Assembly: GCA_044353505.1 (NCBI GenBank)
Contig: JBILBU010000006.1
Span: forward strand, 1-64,000
Reading direction: 5' to 3'
Source of the DNA: Pollutibacter sp044353505
GTDB lineage: Bacteria; Bacteroidota; Bacteroidia; Chitinophagales; Chitinophagaceae
DNA length: 64,000 nucleotides
Below are positions 33,370-43,470 of the stretch, one piece after another; the first letter of the stretch is position 1; every line of letters begins with the position of its first letter. A model generated the notes under the pieces. It had not been told where the DNA came from and ran no database searches. It worked only from the letters and a program-made list of their open reading frames with translations. The position numbers were made by a program, and so were the translations under genes.

Positions 33370-34029
33370 TTAATCAATTGCTCGATTTAAAAAATGTATC
33401 AATGGCATCATCGTTTTAAAATGATTGACCACAACTTGAACAAGATTTTTTTGTTGAAGATCAGCATCTGTCACTGAAGTTGAAACAATAAAACTCTTAA
33501 GCTTTAATAATTCCAGAGCAGGATTGTCGATACTATATCCCTGAGGCGGGCGGGAAAGTTTTTCTTCCTGATTCAGCTTCGAAAACTTTTTCTTAAATAC
33601 CTTATCATGAATGATTGTATTGAACTCATCAAGATTGTAGTCAATCTCCATTCTAATTTTTTTCAGCTCAGGCCCCATGGGCATCCAAAACCCACCACCG
33701 ATAAAACTCGCGCCTGGCTCCAGATGAAAATAATATCCAGCACACTGTACCTTCTTACCCCCTTTACTAAAGCTTGCACCAAAATTGGTTTTATACGGTT
33801 CTTTGTTTTTGGAAAATCGCACGTCCCTATTGATTCTAAATACGCACTGCTTTGGCTGAAGTTCACCCAAGGATGAATCGATTAGTTTCATGCCCTCCAA
33901 CACCTCCGTTACAAAGCTTAGGTATTCAGCCTTGGCGGTTTCGTAGCGGGATCTATGCTCATCAAACCACTCCTTGCTGTTGTGCCTTTTGAGGTCTTTG
34001 AGAAATTTAATGGTGGCAGGAGTAATCAA
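33370..34029 (-). CDS. DUF2461 family protein
   Basis: A 219-residue protein of the DUF2461 (TIGR02453) family: LKDLKRHNSKEWFDEHRSRY at the start, CVFRINRDVRFSKNKEPYK, and HLEPGASFIGGGFWMP. The function of this family is unknown. Length and motifs are typical. It lies 9 bp upstream of the GH43 gene on the same strand and may be cotranscribed with it, but the two have no evident functional link. Confidence 0.92.
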   Translation of the reverse strand: MITPATIKFLKDLKRHNSKEWFDEHRSRYETAKAEYLSFVTEVLEGMKLIDSSLGELQPKQCVFRINRDVRFSKNKEPYKTNFGASFSKGGKKVQCAGYYFHLEPGASFIGGGFWMPMGPELKKIRMEIDYNLDEFNTIIHDKVFKKKFSKLNQEEKLSRPPQGYSIDNPALELLKLKSFIVSTSVTDADLQQKNLVQVVVNHFKTMMPLIHFLNRAID

Positions 34030-34068
34030 TTTATTAGATTTAATATGGATTGAAATTAGGTCAAAAAT

Positions 34069-34983
34069 CTAAAATGAATAAGAAACGTGTGCCATAGAAC
34101 GGGAATTGGCTTTGATCATATCATTTGCAATATGTTGATATATTGGGATCTGATAATTTACTCCGATAAAGATGTTTTTCATTTTTATCTCAACTCCTAT
34201 AGAGCCTGTAGTTAAAGAGCCACCTGTATTATCAACCATCGAATTGCTCAAATAATCTTTACTGGTTCGCTCGATTTGCACCCCGAAATTGGGTGAGACA
34301 GCATAGTTTTCTTCAATAAATATTTTTTGATATACCTGGATATTCGTTTGAAACTTGCTACCATACTGATATCCTTGATTATTTTTTGAATTCTGCTTGA
34401 TGTTGGCACTCAGGTTTATTCCGGTATTGTTCAGCCTGGCTTCATACACAGCACCCAAACTAAGATCAACACTTCCTGTACCCAATGTAAACAACTGACT
34501 GGTTAGTCCATCATGTAAATTCTTATACTTACCCGTTGGGAGCTTTAGTCCTGCCGCTAGCCGCAATTCATGAATAAACACCTTATTAAAAGAGGTTAGC
34601 GTATTCTTCTTGAACACGCTATAGAATGTGGTTATGCCAACATCGCCTAAGCCATTGATGGTTGAATTTCCGGTACTAGTTTCTTTGGCATTAAAATTGA
34701 ATGGTATAAAGTAGACGAGATTAAGCTTCTTGGATATCTTATAGCTACTCCACACCTCCAGTGTGTTATACACTTCCTGGGTTGTCAGGTATGTATCCCG
34801 TCCGTTTTGCCCAAGATGTGTTCTTAGGCTATTGCTTCGATAGCGCAACCCTAAGAGCCTCTTTTGGAACTCGGGCAATATTCCGATGTAGTTTCCATTA
34901 TTGCCACAACCGCAGACATCGCATGCGCTAAGCTCAATTATCCCAAAAACAAGAATTATAAAACTTAAAACTAATTTTCTCAT
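34069..34983 (-). CDS. Outer-membrane barrel protein of the MbnP/MbnH operon
   Basis: A 304-residue protein with a signal peptide, then a short cysteine motif CDVCGCGNNG at the new N-terminus, followed by beta-strands typical of a transporter-like porin and ending in SMAHVSYSF. Its start overlaps the stop of the di-heme protein by 4 bp (ATGA), so it is in an operon with MbnH and MbnP homologues. It may be the barrel through which metal is secreted or taken up; the N-terminal cysteines could bind copper. This role is inferred from context. Confidence 0.75.
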   Translation of the reverse strand: MRKLVLSFIILVFGIIELSACDVCGCGNNGNYIGILPEFQKRLLGLRYRSNSLRTHLGQNGRDTYLTTQEVYNTLEVWSSYKISKKLNLVYFIPFNFNAKETSTGNSTINGLGDVGITTFYSVFKKNTLTSFNKVFIHELRLAAGLKLPTGKYKNLHDGLTSQLFTLGTGSVDLSLGAVYEARLNNTGINLSANIKQNSKNNQGYQYGSKFQTNIQVYQKIFIEENYAVSPNFGVQIERTSKDYLSNSMVDNTGGSLTTGSIGVEIKMKNIFIGVNYQIPIYQHIANDMIKANSRSMAHVSYSF

Positions 34984-36005
34984 GGTTCAGCTATTGAAGG
35001 ATTGGTGACAAAAGTTCGATCATTCAATGTTTCTAAAAACGCTAACAATTGTTCTCGCTCACTTGGGGTTAACGGTATCCCGAATTGACCATTCCGGGCC
35101 AACTCGGTATCCAGCGTTGGGGCATCTATTATCTTTGAAGCATAATGATCAAGCACTGCATCCAATGAATAAAATCTTCCATCATGCATATATGGCACCG
35201 TGTATTGCAGATTCCTTAAACTTGGAACTTTAAACTTGTATTGATCCTCATCTCTCAACGTGACGGTCTTTCGGCCTTCATCATTCAGCCGTTTTGGTGG
35301 TAGCCCATTATTCCTGAAGCTGTTATCCGTAAACAGTGGCTCCGAATGACAAACATTGCACTTATCAATAAATATCAAATATCCTTCAGCTTGAACAGGG
35401 GAGAACGTCGCTTCTTTTCTCATCACACTATCATATTTTGATTCAGCACTGACGCACATCAACATATATTGAGAGAGTGCTTTCAACATATTGGCATTGG
35501 TGATTTCAGCGCCCGAAAACGCAGATGCAAACAACGACCTGTACTCAGTGCTATTTTGCAGTTTCTTAAGAACATTATCCATCGATTCTCCCATTTCAAC
35601 ATGGCTGGTGATAGGGGCAATAGGCTGTAAATCTAAATCAACGATTCCTCCATCCCACATAAAACTTGAACTCCACGCTAGATTCATGATAGGTGGGCTA
35701 TTGCGCTTACCGAGCAGGTCGTTGATGCCATGACTTACTGAATGACCATGTTGCGTAAAGGCACTTGAAGGTATATGACAGGAGCCGCAGCTGATTGAAT
35801 TATCCGCTGATAGAATTGGGTCAAAAAATAATTTCCTTCCCAATTCAAACCCATTTTTTGTGACCGGATTCTGCTGAAACCTATATACGGTTTGGGGAAA
35901 ATAGGATGGCCGTTTGAAGTCAATAAATAACGACATTATTTCTTTCTCGCATCCAAATAAAACGAAAGAAAAAACAATACAATATATGACATACAGGGGC
36001 TTCAT
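34980..36005 (-). CDS. MbnH-like di-heme cytochrome c peroxidase family protein
   Basis: A 341-residue lipoprotein (FGC) with two CxxCH haem-binding motifs: SCGSCH at C73-H77 and KCNVCH near residue 217. The layout matches di-heme cytochrome c peroxidases, and the genomic partner (MbnP family, overlapping by ATGA) places it in the MbnH/MauG-like branch. In methanotrophs MbnH oxidises a tryptophan of MbnP to kynurenine. Here the same chemistry is probable but inferred. It acts in the periplasm. Confidence 0.85.
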   Translation of the reverse strand: MKPLYVIYCIVFSFVLFGCEKEIMSLFIDFKRPSYFPQTVYRFQQNPVTKNGFELGRKLFFDPILSADNSISCGSCHIPSSAFTQHGHSVSHGINDLLGKRNSPPIMNLAWSSSFMWDGGIVDLDLQPIAPITSHVEMGESMDNVLKKLQNSTEYRSLFASAFSGAEITNANMLKALSQYMLMCVSAESKYDSVMRKEATFSPVQAEGYLIFIDKCNVCHSEPLFTDNSFRNNGLPPKRLNDEGRKTVTLRDEDQYKFKVPSLRNLQYTVPYMHDGRFYSLDAVLDHYASKIIDAPTLDTELARNGQFGIPLTPSEREQLLAFLETLNDRTFVTNPSIAEP

Positions 36006-36799
36006 CAGTTTTCAGTATGATCGTGTTCGAACATGTTTTCATAATTATTGGCCACCTGTGCACTAAAGGGAGAGCCCATGACCACAGGATGTGTAGCGAT
36101 GCTAATATTGGTTTGACCATTAAACATCTTTAAGGCATCAACTAGAACGTGAATATTTGGAGATTCTCCCGTCTTTACCTTTGCAACACCCCTACTCATT
36201 AAATTGATGGAGATATTCTTCAGGTTGTTTAACGTGGGTGTAGCATATCCCCCGAAAAGACCAATATGGTATTGAAATGCATTATCAACCTCCAAAGATG
36301 CAGGAGAGACGCCTTCCATTTTAAAGAATATATAACCACTATTCCAGCTCCAATACATCCCTGAAGCTGCTCCAGTAGGATCCAAGACACCAGTTCTCTG
36401 CGAAATATCTTTTGTGTTTCTTAAGCTATCAACACCAAGAACAAAGTCAATTGCCGCATACTCTCCCTCTGGCACATTTACTGTAGGGGACAATGATGCA
36501 GGATCAGACTCATCAATCAAAAAATAACTGCTATCCTGTGGCACAATATACTTACTGCCATCAGTGTTTGTTAAAACAATATTGCTGATGAAATATTTGA
36601 ACATGGTTATAGTAAATTGTTCATTACTTGAATTTGTATAGGTGGAGTTATTTAACTCCAAGTCAGCACTCCCCACAACATTATCAAATTCGATGGATAA
36701 ACTAGACTTAGTATTGGAATTGTAGACCTGGACTGAATCTTTTTTACAAGAAGCAACAAAAAGAGATAATACTATAGTTATAGAAAATAGTTTTTTCAT
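36005..36799 (-). CDS. MbnP-like copper-binding lipoprotein
   Basis: A 264-residue lipoprotein (lipobox VASC). Family features are SLSIEFDNVVGSADLEL, then FTITMFKYFISNI, VPEGEYAAIDFVLGVD and SGMYWSWNSGYIFFKMEG. MbnP/CorA/MopE-type proteins use a kynurenine derived from tryptophan to bind Cu(I); W150 or W152 in MYWSWNSGY is the candidate. It overlaps the MbnH-like gene by 1 bp, and a Cys-rich protein gene lies upstream in the same direction. It probably has a periplasmic or surface role in copper handling. Confidence 0.85.
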   Translation of the reverse strand: MKKLFSITIVLSLFVASCKKDSVQVYNSNTKSSLSIEFDNVVGSADLELNNSTYTNSSNEQFTITMFKYFISNIVLTNTDGSKYIVPQDSSYFLIDESDPASLSPTVNVPEGEYAAIDFVLGVDSLRNTKDISQRTGVLDPTGAASGMYWSWNSGYIFFKMEGVSPASLEVDNAFQYHIGLFGGYATPTLNNLKNISINLMSRGVAKVKTGESPNIHVLVDALKMFNGQTNISIATHPVVMGSPFSAQVANNYENMFEHDHTEN

Positions 36800-36898
36800 G
36801 ACAAAAAAATTAAACTAATTAAAATCAAGCAGATTTAAAAAAAGAGGAGTATTGAAACAAAAGAATGTTTCAAATTGAATATATAACAATGCTAATGA

Positions 36899-37273
36899 CT
36901 AGGCAGTGAGTGTAGGGGGATGAAATATGTCTCCAACGAAGGAATCACTAATCGAGGTATTGCCAGAGGGAAATGATGCCAAAGTAGAATCATCGAGTCC
37001 TTCAACCTCAGGGAAAAAAGACTTTGAAGATAATACATAATCCAGCTCGATGAGCTGTGTAGAAGAACTTCTTCTCTCTTGCTGGCCATCTTGGGTTTCC
37101 AGTTTTTTCTTCATCTGACACCTGCCATTACAATGAAGCAGTGGCCTCGCCTTGTTCACGCAGTCCTTCTTATAGCGATCTAAATTTACCAGATAATCTG
37201 CTAGTACAATAGGTCTAGAGAACTGTTGCGCCAACAATGCAAGAAATAATGCTATGACAAGAAAATGTTTCAA
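36899..37273 (-). CDS. Small protein with HCNGRC motif, head of the MbnP operon
   Basis: A 124-residue protein with an N-terminal hydrophobic segment (MKHFLVIALFLALLAQQ) and, in the mature part, a conserved CVNKARP-LLHCNGRCQMKKKL region. Small proteins with HCNGRC are common in Bacteroidota beside metal receptor genes, and this one lies 99 bp upstream of the MbnP gene on the same strand. The cysteines and histidine suggest metal binding. I do not know a tested function. Confidence 0.7.
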   Translation of the reverse strand: MKHFLVIALFLALLAQQFSRPIVLADYLVNLDRYKKDCVNKARPLLHCNGRCQMKKKLETQDGQQERRSSSTQLIELDYVLSSKSFFPEVEGLDDSTLASFPSGNTSISDSFVGDIFHPPTLTA

Positions 37274-37428
37274 ATTGCTATACTGCCTTCATGAACAATA
37301 TGGTGAAGGTACAACCAAATGAGACAATAGCATTATTGAATTAGTGAGAAGGAATGAATTTGACCACAGAAAATCGATAAATTTGATCAATGAAATGATT
37401 CAATCGAATCTAACTCATTATAATAATT

Positions 37429-38445
37429 ATGGAAATAGGCATTGATAGTTTTGCAGCGATGTTCAGTGGAGAGACAGCACACCCAATTAGTGATGCAGTA
37501 GCGGTGGGACAATTGCTAGAAAGAATTTCATTTGCCGATGAGGTGGGTCTTGATTTTTTTGGCATTGGAGAGCATCATCGTAAAGGGTTTCTTGATTCTG
37601 CTCCTGCCATTTTATTGGCAGCCGCTGCAGCACGGACCAAAAAGATAAGACTTGGCAGTGCAGTAACTGTTTTGAGTGCAGCAGATCCTGTTAGGGTTTT
37701 TCAAAATTTTGCAACCCTTGACCTCATCTCCAACGGAAGAGCAGAAATGGTTGTTGGTCGTGGATCATTCATCGATGCCTTCCCGCTTTTTGGTCTAGAC
37801 TTGAAAGATTATGATGCGCTATTTGTGGAAAAACTTGACCTCTTGCTTAAAATAAGAGACAATGAATTTATCACTTGGTCTGGGAAATTTCGTCCAGCAA
37901 TCAATAACCAAGCCATTTACCCGAGACCAATACAAGACCCTTTTCCAATTTGGCTTGGGGTGGGTGGAACACCTGCATCTTTTGCAAGAGCAGGAACACT
38001 CGGACTTCCCTTAATGGTGGCCATTATTGGGGGAGAGACCCATAGGTTCAGACCACTGATAGACATATACCGGGAAGCAGGCAGAAAAGCCGGTCACCCA
38101 CAGGAACAACTTAAAGTCGGTCTGCACTCACTGGGCTATGTTGCTGATTCTACGGAACAAGCACATGAGGAATTCTTTCCTGGCTATGCTGCTGCAATGA
38201 CCAGAATTGGCAAAGAACGTGGATGGCCAGCAACAACGAGAGCTCATTTTGAATCTCAGGTTGGCCCGACGGGGGCATTGCTAGTAGGCGACCCAACCGA
38301 GGTGGCAGAAAAAATACTCCGACATGCCAACGCACTTGGTGGCATATCAAGAGTAACTTTTCAATTGGATACGGCAGAACTACCTCATGAGAAGATTATG
38401 CACTCGATTGCGTTGCTAGGCAACAAGTTAAAGCCACTCATGTAA
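37429..38445 (+). CDS. LLM class flavin-dependent oxidoreductase
   Basis: A 338-residue bacterial-luciferase-like (LLM) protein: DFFGIGEHHRKGFLDSAP, RLGSAVTVLSAADPVRVFQNFATLD, GRAEMVVGRGSFI and IWLGVGGTP are typical. It is a TIM-barrel flavin enzyme that uses FMN or F420-like cofactors; in Bacteroidota it is most likely FMN-dependent. Substrate unknown. Monocistronic. Confidence 0.93.
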   Translation: MEIGIDSFAAMFSGETAHPISDAVAVGQLLERISFADEVGLDFFGIGEHHRKGFLDSAPAILLAAAAARTKKIRLGSAVTVLSAADPVRVFQNFATLDLISNGRAEMVVGRGSFIDAFPLFGLDLKDYDALFVEKLDLLLKIRDNEFITWSGKFRPAINNQAIYPRPIQDPFPIWLGVGGTPASFARAGTLGLPLMVAIIGGETHRFRPLIDIYREAGRKAGHPQEQLKVGLHSLGYVADSTEQAHEEFFPGYAAAMTRIGKERGWPATTRAHFESQVGPTGALLVGDPTEVAEKILRHANALGGISRVTFQLDTAELPHEKIMHSIALLGNKLKPLM

Positions 38446-38503
38446 GATTAAGCAACTCCAGATACAGCTCACTGGTTATGTACCCTGGAACCAAGAGATC
38501 TCC

Positions 38504-39178
38504 CTATTCAGCAAAACTCATCTCGTGTTCTTCAACTACCAGTTTATTCTCAAGAATTAATACTCCAGGGGCATTCCATGCAGCAAACTCGGCATCTTCC
38601 TTCTCTGCTATCGAACGTACTTTCCCACGAAGGATTACCTTATTCCCTTGAACATCTACACTAATTCCATTTGCATCAATGGTAGCGCTTCGGTGAAAAG
38701 CTGAAACAATCTTCTTCGTTACATCTGCTGCCATTGCACGTGGTTTTACGGTAATGAAATTATTAACACCCCTGACACCAGCGAGATGTTCAATTGCAAT
38801 TTTTGCATTATTTTTTTGATACTCCCAATCCACTTCACCATCTAGTCTGATGATACCATCTTCGACCTTGATTTTAATTTTTTCCTCCTTTACGGGGGTG
38901 TGCCACTTGAGCGCATTCAAAACCGCCTCGGCAATTTCTGCATCAGTTTTACTATAAGAAGGCGAAATGCCTATCTGAATATCCTCAGCAATAGCTTTAA
39001 CTCCTGACACTCTTTTAGTGGCTTTCTCCGCGGAAAGTTTTTTGGAATAGGAATCGACTATCCCGGATAAGGTAACAATCCCGTTTTTTACAGCAACGCC
39101 TATTTCAGATGCATTAAGAAATGGCTCCCACTTGAGTTCGTCAATTACATCTTTTTGGATTTCTGCATCGGTCTTCAT
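38504..39178 (-). CDS. Triple BON domain protein
   Basis: The 224-residue protein contains three successive BON domains (about 4-68, 78-146 and 147-215), each with a DAxI-x-LKW start and a central G-hydrophobic pattern (VKNGIVTLSGIVDS; VEDGIIRLDGEVDW; VQGNKVILRGKVRS). No signal peptide is visible, unlike OsmY. BON domains bind phospholipid or act in stress protection; such triple-BON proteins are common as stress proteins. The upstream 355 bp hold no gene. Confidence 0.93.
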   Translation of the reverse strand: MKTDAEIQKDVIDELKWEPFLNASEIGVAVKNGIVTLSGIVDSYSKKLSAEKATKRVSGVKAIAEDIQIGISPSYSKTDAEIAEAVLNALKWHTPVKEEKIKIKVEDGIIRLDGEVDWEYQKNNAKIAIEHLAGVRGVNNFITVKPRAMAADVTKKIVSAFHRSATIDANGISVDVQGNKVILRGKVRSIAEKEDAEFAAWNAPGVLILENKLVVEEHEMSFAE

Positions 39179-39533
39179 GGATTAAATTTTTAAATTGTGA
39201 TAAATAAGTTGATTGAATAACGAAGTTCAAAAAGATCAAACTGATTACACATGATGCTGGTTTATGAATCAATTGATGCTAATCATACACCTAGAATCCA
39301 AATGCATAGTAATAAATACCTAGATCAAGGTTTACATATATAATTCGTGATTGTCACCAAACAGCAGTCATCCAACAAGATGATTGCCCGGCAAATATCA
39401 ACAGCAATCATCCTAGCTGATAAATTCAACAATCTCTTATTTAAGCATTACTGAATTTGAGATCAGACCCCTAAGCTGCGTATCTTTACCTTTTAAGTAC
39501 TGATCAATAGCGCAAAAATAAACACCGCAAAAT
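39179..39533. other. 355-bp intergenic region
   Basis: No gene is seen. It holds divergent promoters for the BON and BamA-like genes; TATCTTTA at about 39481 approximates a -7 element for the latter. Short repeats of ATCATC-like units (near 39370-39420) may form hairpins. Confidence 0.4.
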
Positions 39534-40688
39534 ATGCACGCCTATATTAAAAGGAAGAAGTTATTGAGTATAGTTTTCTTCTATTGCCTCGTCTCAACAA
39601 ACGCCCTTGGCCAATCTATACAACAATTCATCCTTCAGAAAAAAGAGCAGTTCTCCAATAGGTTTGCCGATACATCAAGCAAGCCAAATTACCTTATCTA
39701 TCCCACCCTGGCCTATACGCCGGAAACAAAAACAGAAATTGGCTTTGTGAATTTGTTTCTCTTCTACGCAAAGAATGACAAAAGAAATCGACTCAGTGAA
39801 ATCAATACGTTTACCTTTTATACCACGGAAAAACAATATGGATTTTGGATGGAGCATGCCATATATGGCAATAAGGAAAAATGGTTCTATTTAGGTAAGG
39901 GAAAGTTTCAATACTTCCCAATGAAATACTATGGCATTGGAATAAACAAAACAGGCAAAGATCATCTGCTGGTGAACAATTCCAATATTCAACTTCGCGA
40001 ACGTGCACTAAGGAAAGTAGTTGGTGATTTTTATGGTGGGGTAGAGTTTGATTTTCAAAAAGTTTACAATATAAAGTTTGGGAATACTGCATCTACAAAT
40101 TTAGATTACCCTCGAGGGCATACCGGATCAACAAATCTTGGGCTCGGAATGGGGCTAGTCTATGACACAAGAAGAAATGTAATGAATGTGCGCAAGGGCA
40201 AGTTCGCTGAAATAGCTTACCTGAATTATTCACCTTCACTTGGAAGCACATACAGGTTCCAAAGCACACAACTTGACATGAGGTACTTTAGACAGGGTTT
40301 TCATTCAAAGCAAGTCTTTGCCGTCCAAACCCTAGGGATTTTCAATAAGGGGGAAGTTCCATTCAACCAGATGGCCCTTATGGGGGGTGAAGTGATGATG
40401 CGTGGATACTACCAAGGTAGGTACAGAGACAATAACCTGGTGGCCGCGCAAGCCGAATATAGATTCCTCCCCTTCCCATTTAGTAAAAGATGGGGAGCTA
40501 CTTTATTTGCATCAACAGGTACGGTTGCGCCAACAGTTTCTACCTTAATAAAAGCACCATATAAAATGGCAGGAGGATTTGGCGCTCGCTATCTGGCCTT
40601 TAAAGCAAAAGACATATTCCTCAGGCTGGATATCGCATTCACATCAGAAGGTAGAGGATACTATTTATTTTTTGGAGAATCTTTCTAA
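39534..40688 (+). CDS. BamA/TamA-family (D15) outer-membrane protein
   Basis: A 384-residue protein with signal peptide (to about residue 27, LGQS), followed by the surface-antigen D15-type barrel without obvious POTRA domains. The conserved L6-like motif is in GGEVMMRGYYQGRYRDN. The C-terminal strand ends YYLFFGESF, a typical BamA-recognised terminus. POTRA-less versions in Bacteroidota are common; the role is not clear, possibly lipid or protein translocation. Confidence 0.85.
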   Translation: MHAYIKRKKLLSIVFFYCLVSTNALGQSIQQFILQKKEQFSNRFADTSSKPNYLIYPTLAYTPETKTEIGFVNLFLFYAKNDKRNRLSEINTFTFYTTEKQYGFWMEHAIYGNKEKWFYLGKGKFQYFPMKYYGIGINKTGKDHLLVNNSNIQLRERALRKVVGDFYGGVEFDFQKVYNIKFGNTASTNLDYPRGHTGSTNLGLGMGLVYDTRRNVMNVRKGKFAEIAYLNYSPSLGSTYRFQSTQLDMRYFRQGFHSKQVFAVQTLGIFNKGEVPFNQMALMGGEVMMRGYYQGRYRDNNLVAAQAEYRFLPFPFSKRWGATLFASTGTVAPTVSTLIKAPYKMAGGFGARYLAFKAKDIFLRLDIAFTSEGRGYYLFFGESF

Positions 40689-40920
40689 CGTCACACCCCT
40701 ACTGTCGCAATTTTATAAAGGCTCTGAAAGAAATATAGATTCCCATAGCCCATATTCAATATAATAAACTGAAAATCATTAAGATAAGAATCGAAAAGAA
40801 TAATTCATCTCCTCACAGTTCATCAAATTAGCACTAGAACTGGGTGCTTGCTAAACTTACTATTGGATTGGTACAGTTTAATTTAAAAATATCTCTACAT
40901 TTATCCATAACCTCTACCAC

Positions 40921-42111
40921 ATGAAAAGAAGTGACTTTCTACAAAAAACATTCCTGACTGCAGGGGGACTAACTGCTGGTTCTGTCTTTGCAAAAAAACA
41001 AGTAGCTCCAAGTATGCTTTCGCCCATTCAAGACCAGCCCATCGATTCCCTTAATATTTTTGAGCTTGAGCAAGTTGCAAAAGAACGACTGCCTTCTATT
41101 GCGTATGATTATTACCGCAGTGGCGCATGGGATGAAGTGACGCTTAAGAGCAACAGAGAAGCTTATGAGAAATTCAAAATTCACTACCGTGTGCTCGTGG
41201 ATGTTCAAAAAAGAGATTTATCAACTACTTTATTTGGACAAGAGGTTGCTTTTCCAATTTTGATTGCACCAACAGCATTTCATAAACTCGCGCATCCTGA
41301 TGGTGAACTGGCTACTGCCAGAGCCGCAGTACGATCAAATACCATCATGACCTTAAGCAGTCTTTCCAACACAACGATTGAAGAAGTGTCTGCAGCCACC
41401 AACCGTACATTCTGGTTTCAGCTATACATCAATAAGGACCGCGAGTTCACAAGAAACCTGGTAGCCAGAGCAGAGGCTGCAGGGGCAAAGGCGCTTGTTG
41501 TAACAGTAGACACTCCCGTATGGGGAAGAAGAGAAAGGGATATTAGAAATGGGTTTCACCTTCCTCCGGGCCTATCGGCAATTAATCTTGTGAAGTCGGA
41601 TAAAGATGCAGTAGCAAAGGGACAAACTGGTGCGGGACTCGGACAATCATTCGGCTGGATGTTAGACCCTACGCTTCAATGGAAAGATCTCGACTGGCTA
41701 GCCAGCATCACAACATTACCGGTCCTGATTAAGGGAGTATGCAGACCAGACGATGCCATACAAGCAATATCACATGGGGTTAAAGGTATTATTGTATCAA
41801 ATCATGGAGGAAGGCAAATGGACAGTGCACCAGCAACCATAGAGGTACTATCCTCGATCGTAGATGCAGTCGGTAACAATATGCCCATCCTCTTAGATGG
41901 AGGAATCAGAAGAGGCACTGACGCAATGAAGGCCCTTGCGATGGGAGCAAAAGCGGTGTTGGTTGGAAGACCAATACTTTGGGGATTAGCAGCAGGAGGG
42001 CAACAGGGAGTTGAAAAAGCACTATCGATTTTGAGGGATGAACTAGACACTGCCATGGCACTAAGTGGATGTAGAAATCTGAAGGAGCTCACAAAAGACA
42101 TATTGGGATAG
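40921..42111 (+). CDS. FMN-dependent alpha-hydroxy-acid oxidase
   Basis: A 396-residue LldD/glycolate oxidase family enzyme. Its FMN-binding and catalytic segments are visible: APTAFHKLAHPDGE, LIKGVCRPDDA, then IVSNHGGRQMDSAP with the catalytic histidine, and LLDGGIRRGTDAMKALAMGAKAVLVGRP. The N-terminus (MKRSDFLQKTFLTAGGLTAG) looks like a Tat-type leader with KR instead of RR, so it may be exported. It oxidises L-lactate or another 2-hydroxy acid. Together with the FAD/Fe-S enzyme at 29407, hydroxyacid oxidation is encoded twice in the window. Confidence 0.92.
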   Translation: MKRSDFLQKTFLTAGGLTAGSVFAKKQVAPSMLSPIQDQPIDSLNIFELEQVAKERLPSIAYDYYRSGAWDEVTLKSNREAYEKFKIHYRVLVDVQKRDLSTTLFGQEVAFPILIAPTAFHKLAHPDGELATARAAVRSNTIMTLSSLSNTTIEEVSAATNRTFWFQLYINKDREFTRNLVARAEAAGAKALVVTVDTPVWGRRERDIRNGFHLPPGLSAINLVKSDKDAVAKGQTGAGLGQSFGWMLDPTLQWKDLDWLASITTLPVLIKGVCRPDDAIQAISHGVKGIIVSNHGGRQMDSAPATIEVLSSIVDAVGNNMPILLDGGIRRGTDAMKALAMGAKAVLVGRPILWGLAAGGQQGVEKALSILRDELDTAMALSGCRNLKELTKDILG

Positions 42112-42165
42112 CATGCAGTATAGATGATTTATCTTGCACATAAATCGTCAATACAAGAATTGCTT

Positions 42166-43371
42166 ATGAAAATGTGTCGGCTCCTTTATATATCCCTTAT
42201 CAGTATCTTATTATTTTCCTCTTGCAAAAAAGAAAACAACAATGATACAACTGAAATTAATATTGGTGCCCTTCTTTCGCTAACAGGTAATTGGTCTTCA
42301 CTTGGTATCACATCTCAGGAAGCCATCAAGCTGGCCGCCGCTGATATCAATACCTATATGGAACAAGTTGGATCGGGGTATCGATTCTCTAGCACCATCT
42401 ATGATACAAAGTTGGATACCGCGCTAGCCTTGGAATCCATCCAGGATGCACACAACAAGAATATTCATTTCATCATTGGCCCACAATCAAGTGCAGAATT
42501 GGGAGCGGTAATCAGTTATGCAAATCAAAATAATATACTGCTGGTCAGTCAGAGTAGCACAGCAAGTAGCTTAGCAATTGCCAATGATGCGATTTTCCGT
42601 TTTTGTCCGGGTGATGCAGTAGAGGGAGATGCAGTAGCCAGAACCATATTCAGCACTGGGAGAAGATCCATTATTAGCCTTTCAAGAGATGATGCAGGAA
42701 ATAGAGGACTTCAACAATCAGTGGGAAATATTTTTACGTCACTCGGGGGCAATGTTGATGCATTAACTCCTTACACTACAACAACAACCGATTTTAGCGC
42801 ACTGCTCACAACACTCAAAACAACATTGCAACAAAAAATCAATAGCGTTGGCGCTGACCAAGTGGGCATCTATCTGGCCTCATTTGATGAATGCGTTGAA
42901 CTGTTCAAACAGGCAGATCAGGACCCCATATTCTCATCGGTAAATTGGTATGGCGGCGATGGTGTAGTACTCAGCAATGCGCTCATTACAGATCTACAAG
43001 CAGCTGCTTTTGCTGCTAAAACATCCTTTTTTGCACCAACTTTTGGATTGCCTTTCGTCCCCCATCCTGACCTATCTACAATTGCAGCAGCTATAAAGAA
43101 TAGCACAGGAATTGAACCAGATGCTTACGCCCTCGCCGCATATGACGCCATGTGGGTTATCGCACAAACTATTGTTGCTGCACCCGAGTCTGCAAATGAC
43201 ATTAGCAAAGCAAAGTTGATATTTAACGCAGAGGCATCCCGCCATTTCGGCATCACAGGACCAGTGCAGTTAAATGCTGCCGGGGATAGAAGCACAGGAT
43301 CATTTGATTATTGGGGTATCGTTTTTGAAAATGGCTTATACCAATGGGAGCTGGTTGGCAAGTCACTATAG
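42166..43371 (+). CDS. Periplasmic ligand-binding lipoprotein (ABC branched-chain amino-acid type)
   Basis: I chose ATG 42166 (401 residues), which gives a lipoprotein signal peptide ending LFSSC; the in-frame ATG at 42124 would add a non-signal stretch. The type I periplasmic-binding fold of Leu/Ile/Val receptors is visible (IGALLSLTGNWSSLGITSQE, FIIGPQSSAELGAV, ISLSRDDAGNRGL). No permease or ATPase genes are adjacent, so it may work as a sensor or orphan receptor. Confidence 0.88.
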   Translation: MKMCRLLYISLISILLFSSCKKENNNDTTEINIGALLSLTGNWSSLGITSQEAIKLAAADINTYMEQVGSGYRFSSTIYDTKLDTALALESIQDAHNKNIHFIIGPQSSAELGAVISYANQNNILLVSQSSTASSLAIANDAIFRFCPGDAVEGDAVARTIFSTGRRSIISLSRDDAGNRGLQQSVGNIFTSLGGNVDALTPYTTTTTDFSALLTTLKTTLQQKINSVGADQVGIYLASFDECVELFKQADQDPIFSSVNWYGGDGVVLSNALITDLQAAAFAAKTSFFAPTFGLPFVPHPDLSTIAAAIKNSTGIEPDAYALAAYDAMWVIAQTIVAAPESANDISKAKLIFNAEASRHFGITGPVQLNAAGDRSTGSFDYWGIVFENGLYQWELVGKSL

Positions 43372-43470
43372 TTTCTGCTAAAAAAACCGTGTATTTTATC
43401 AGGAATAATCAATCTATTATTGCTTGCTCTTGTTATCCTGTGAGTTAGCTGTAGCTTTATTAAAAAAAAC

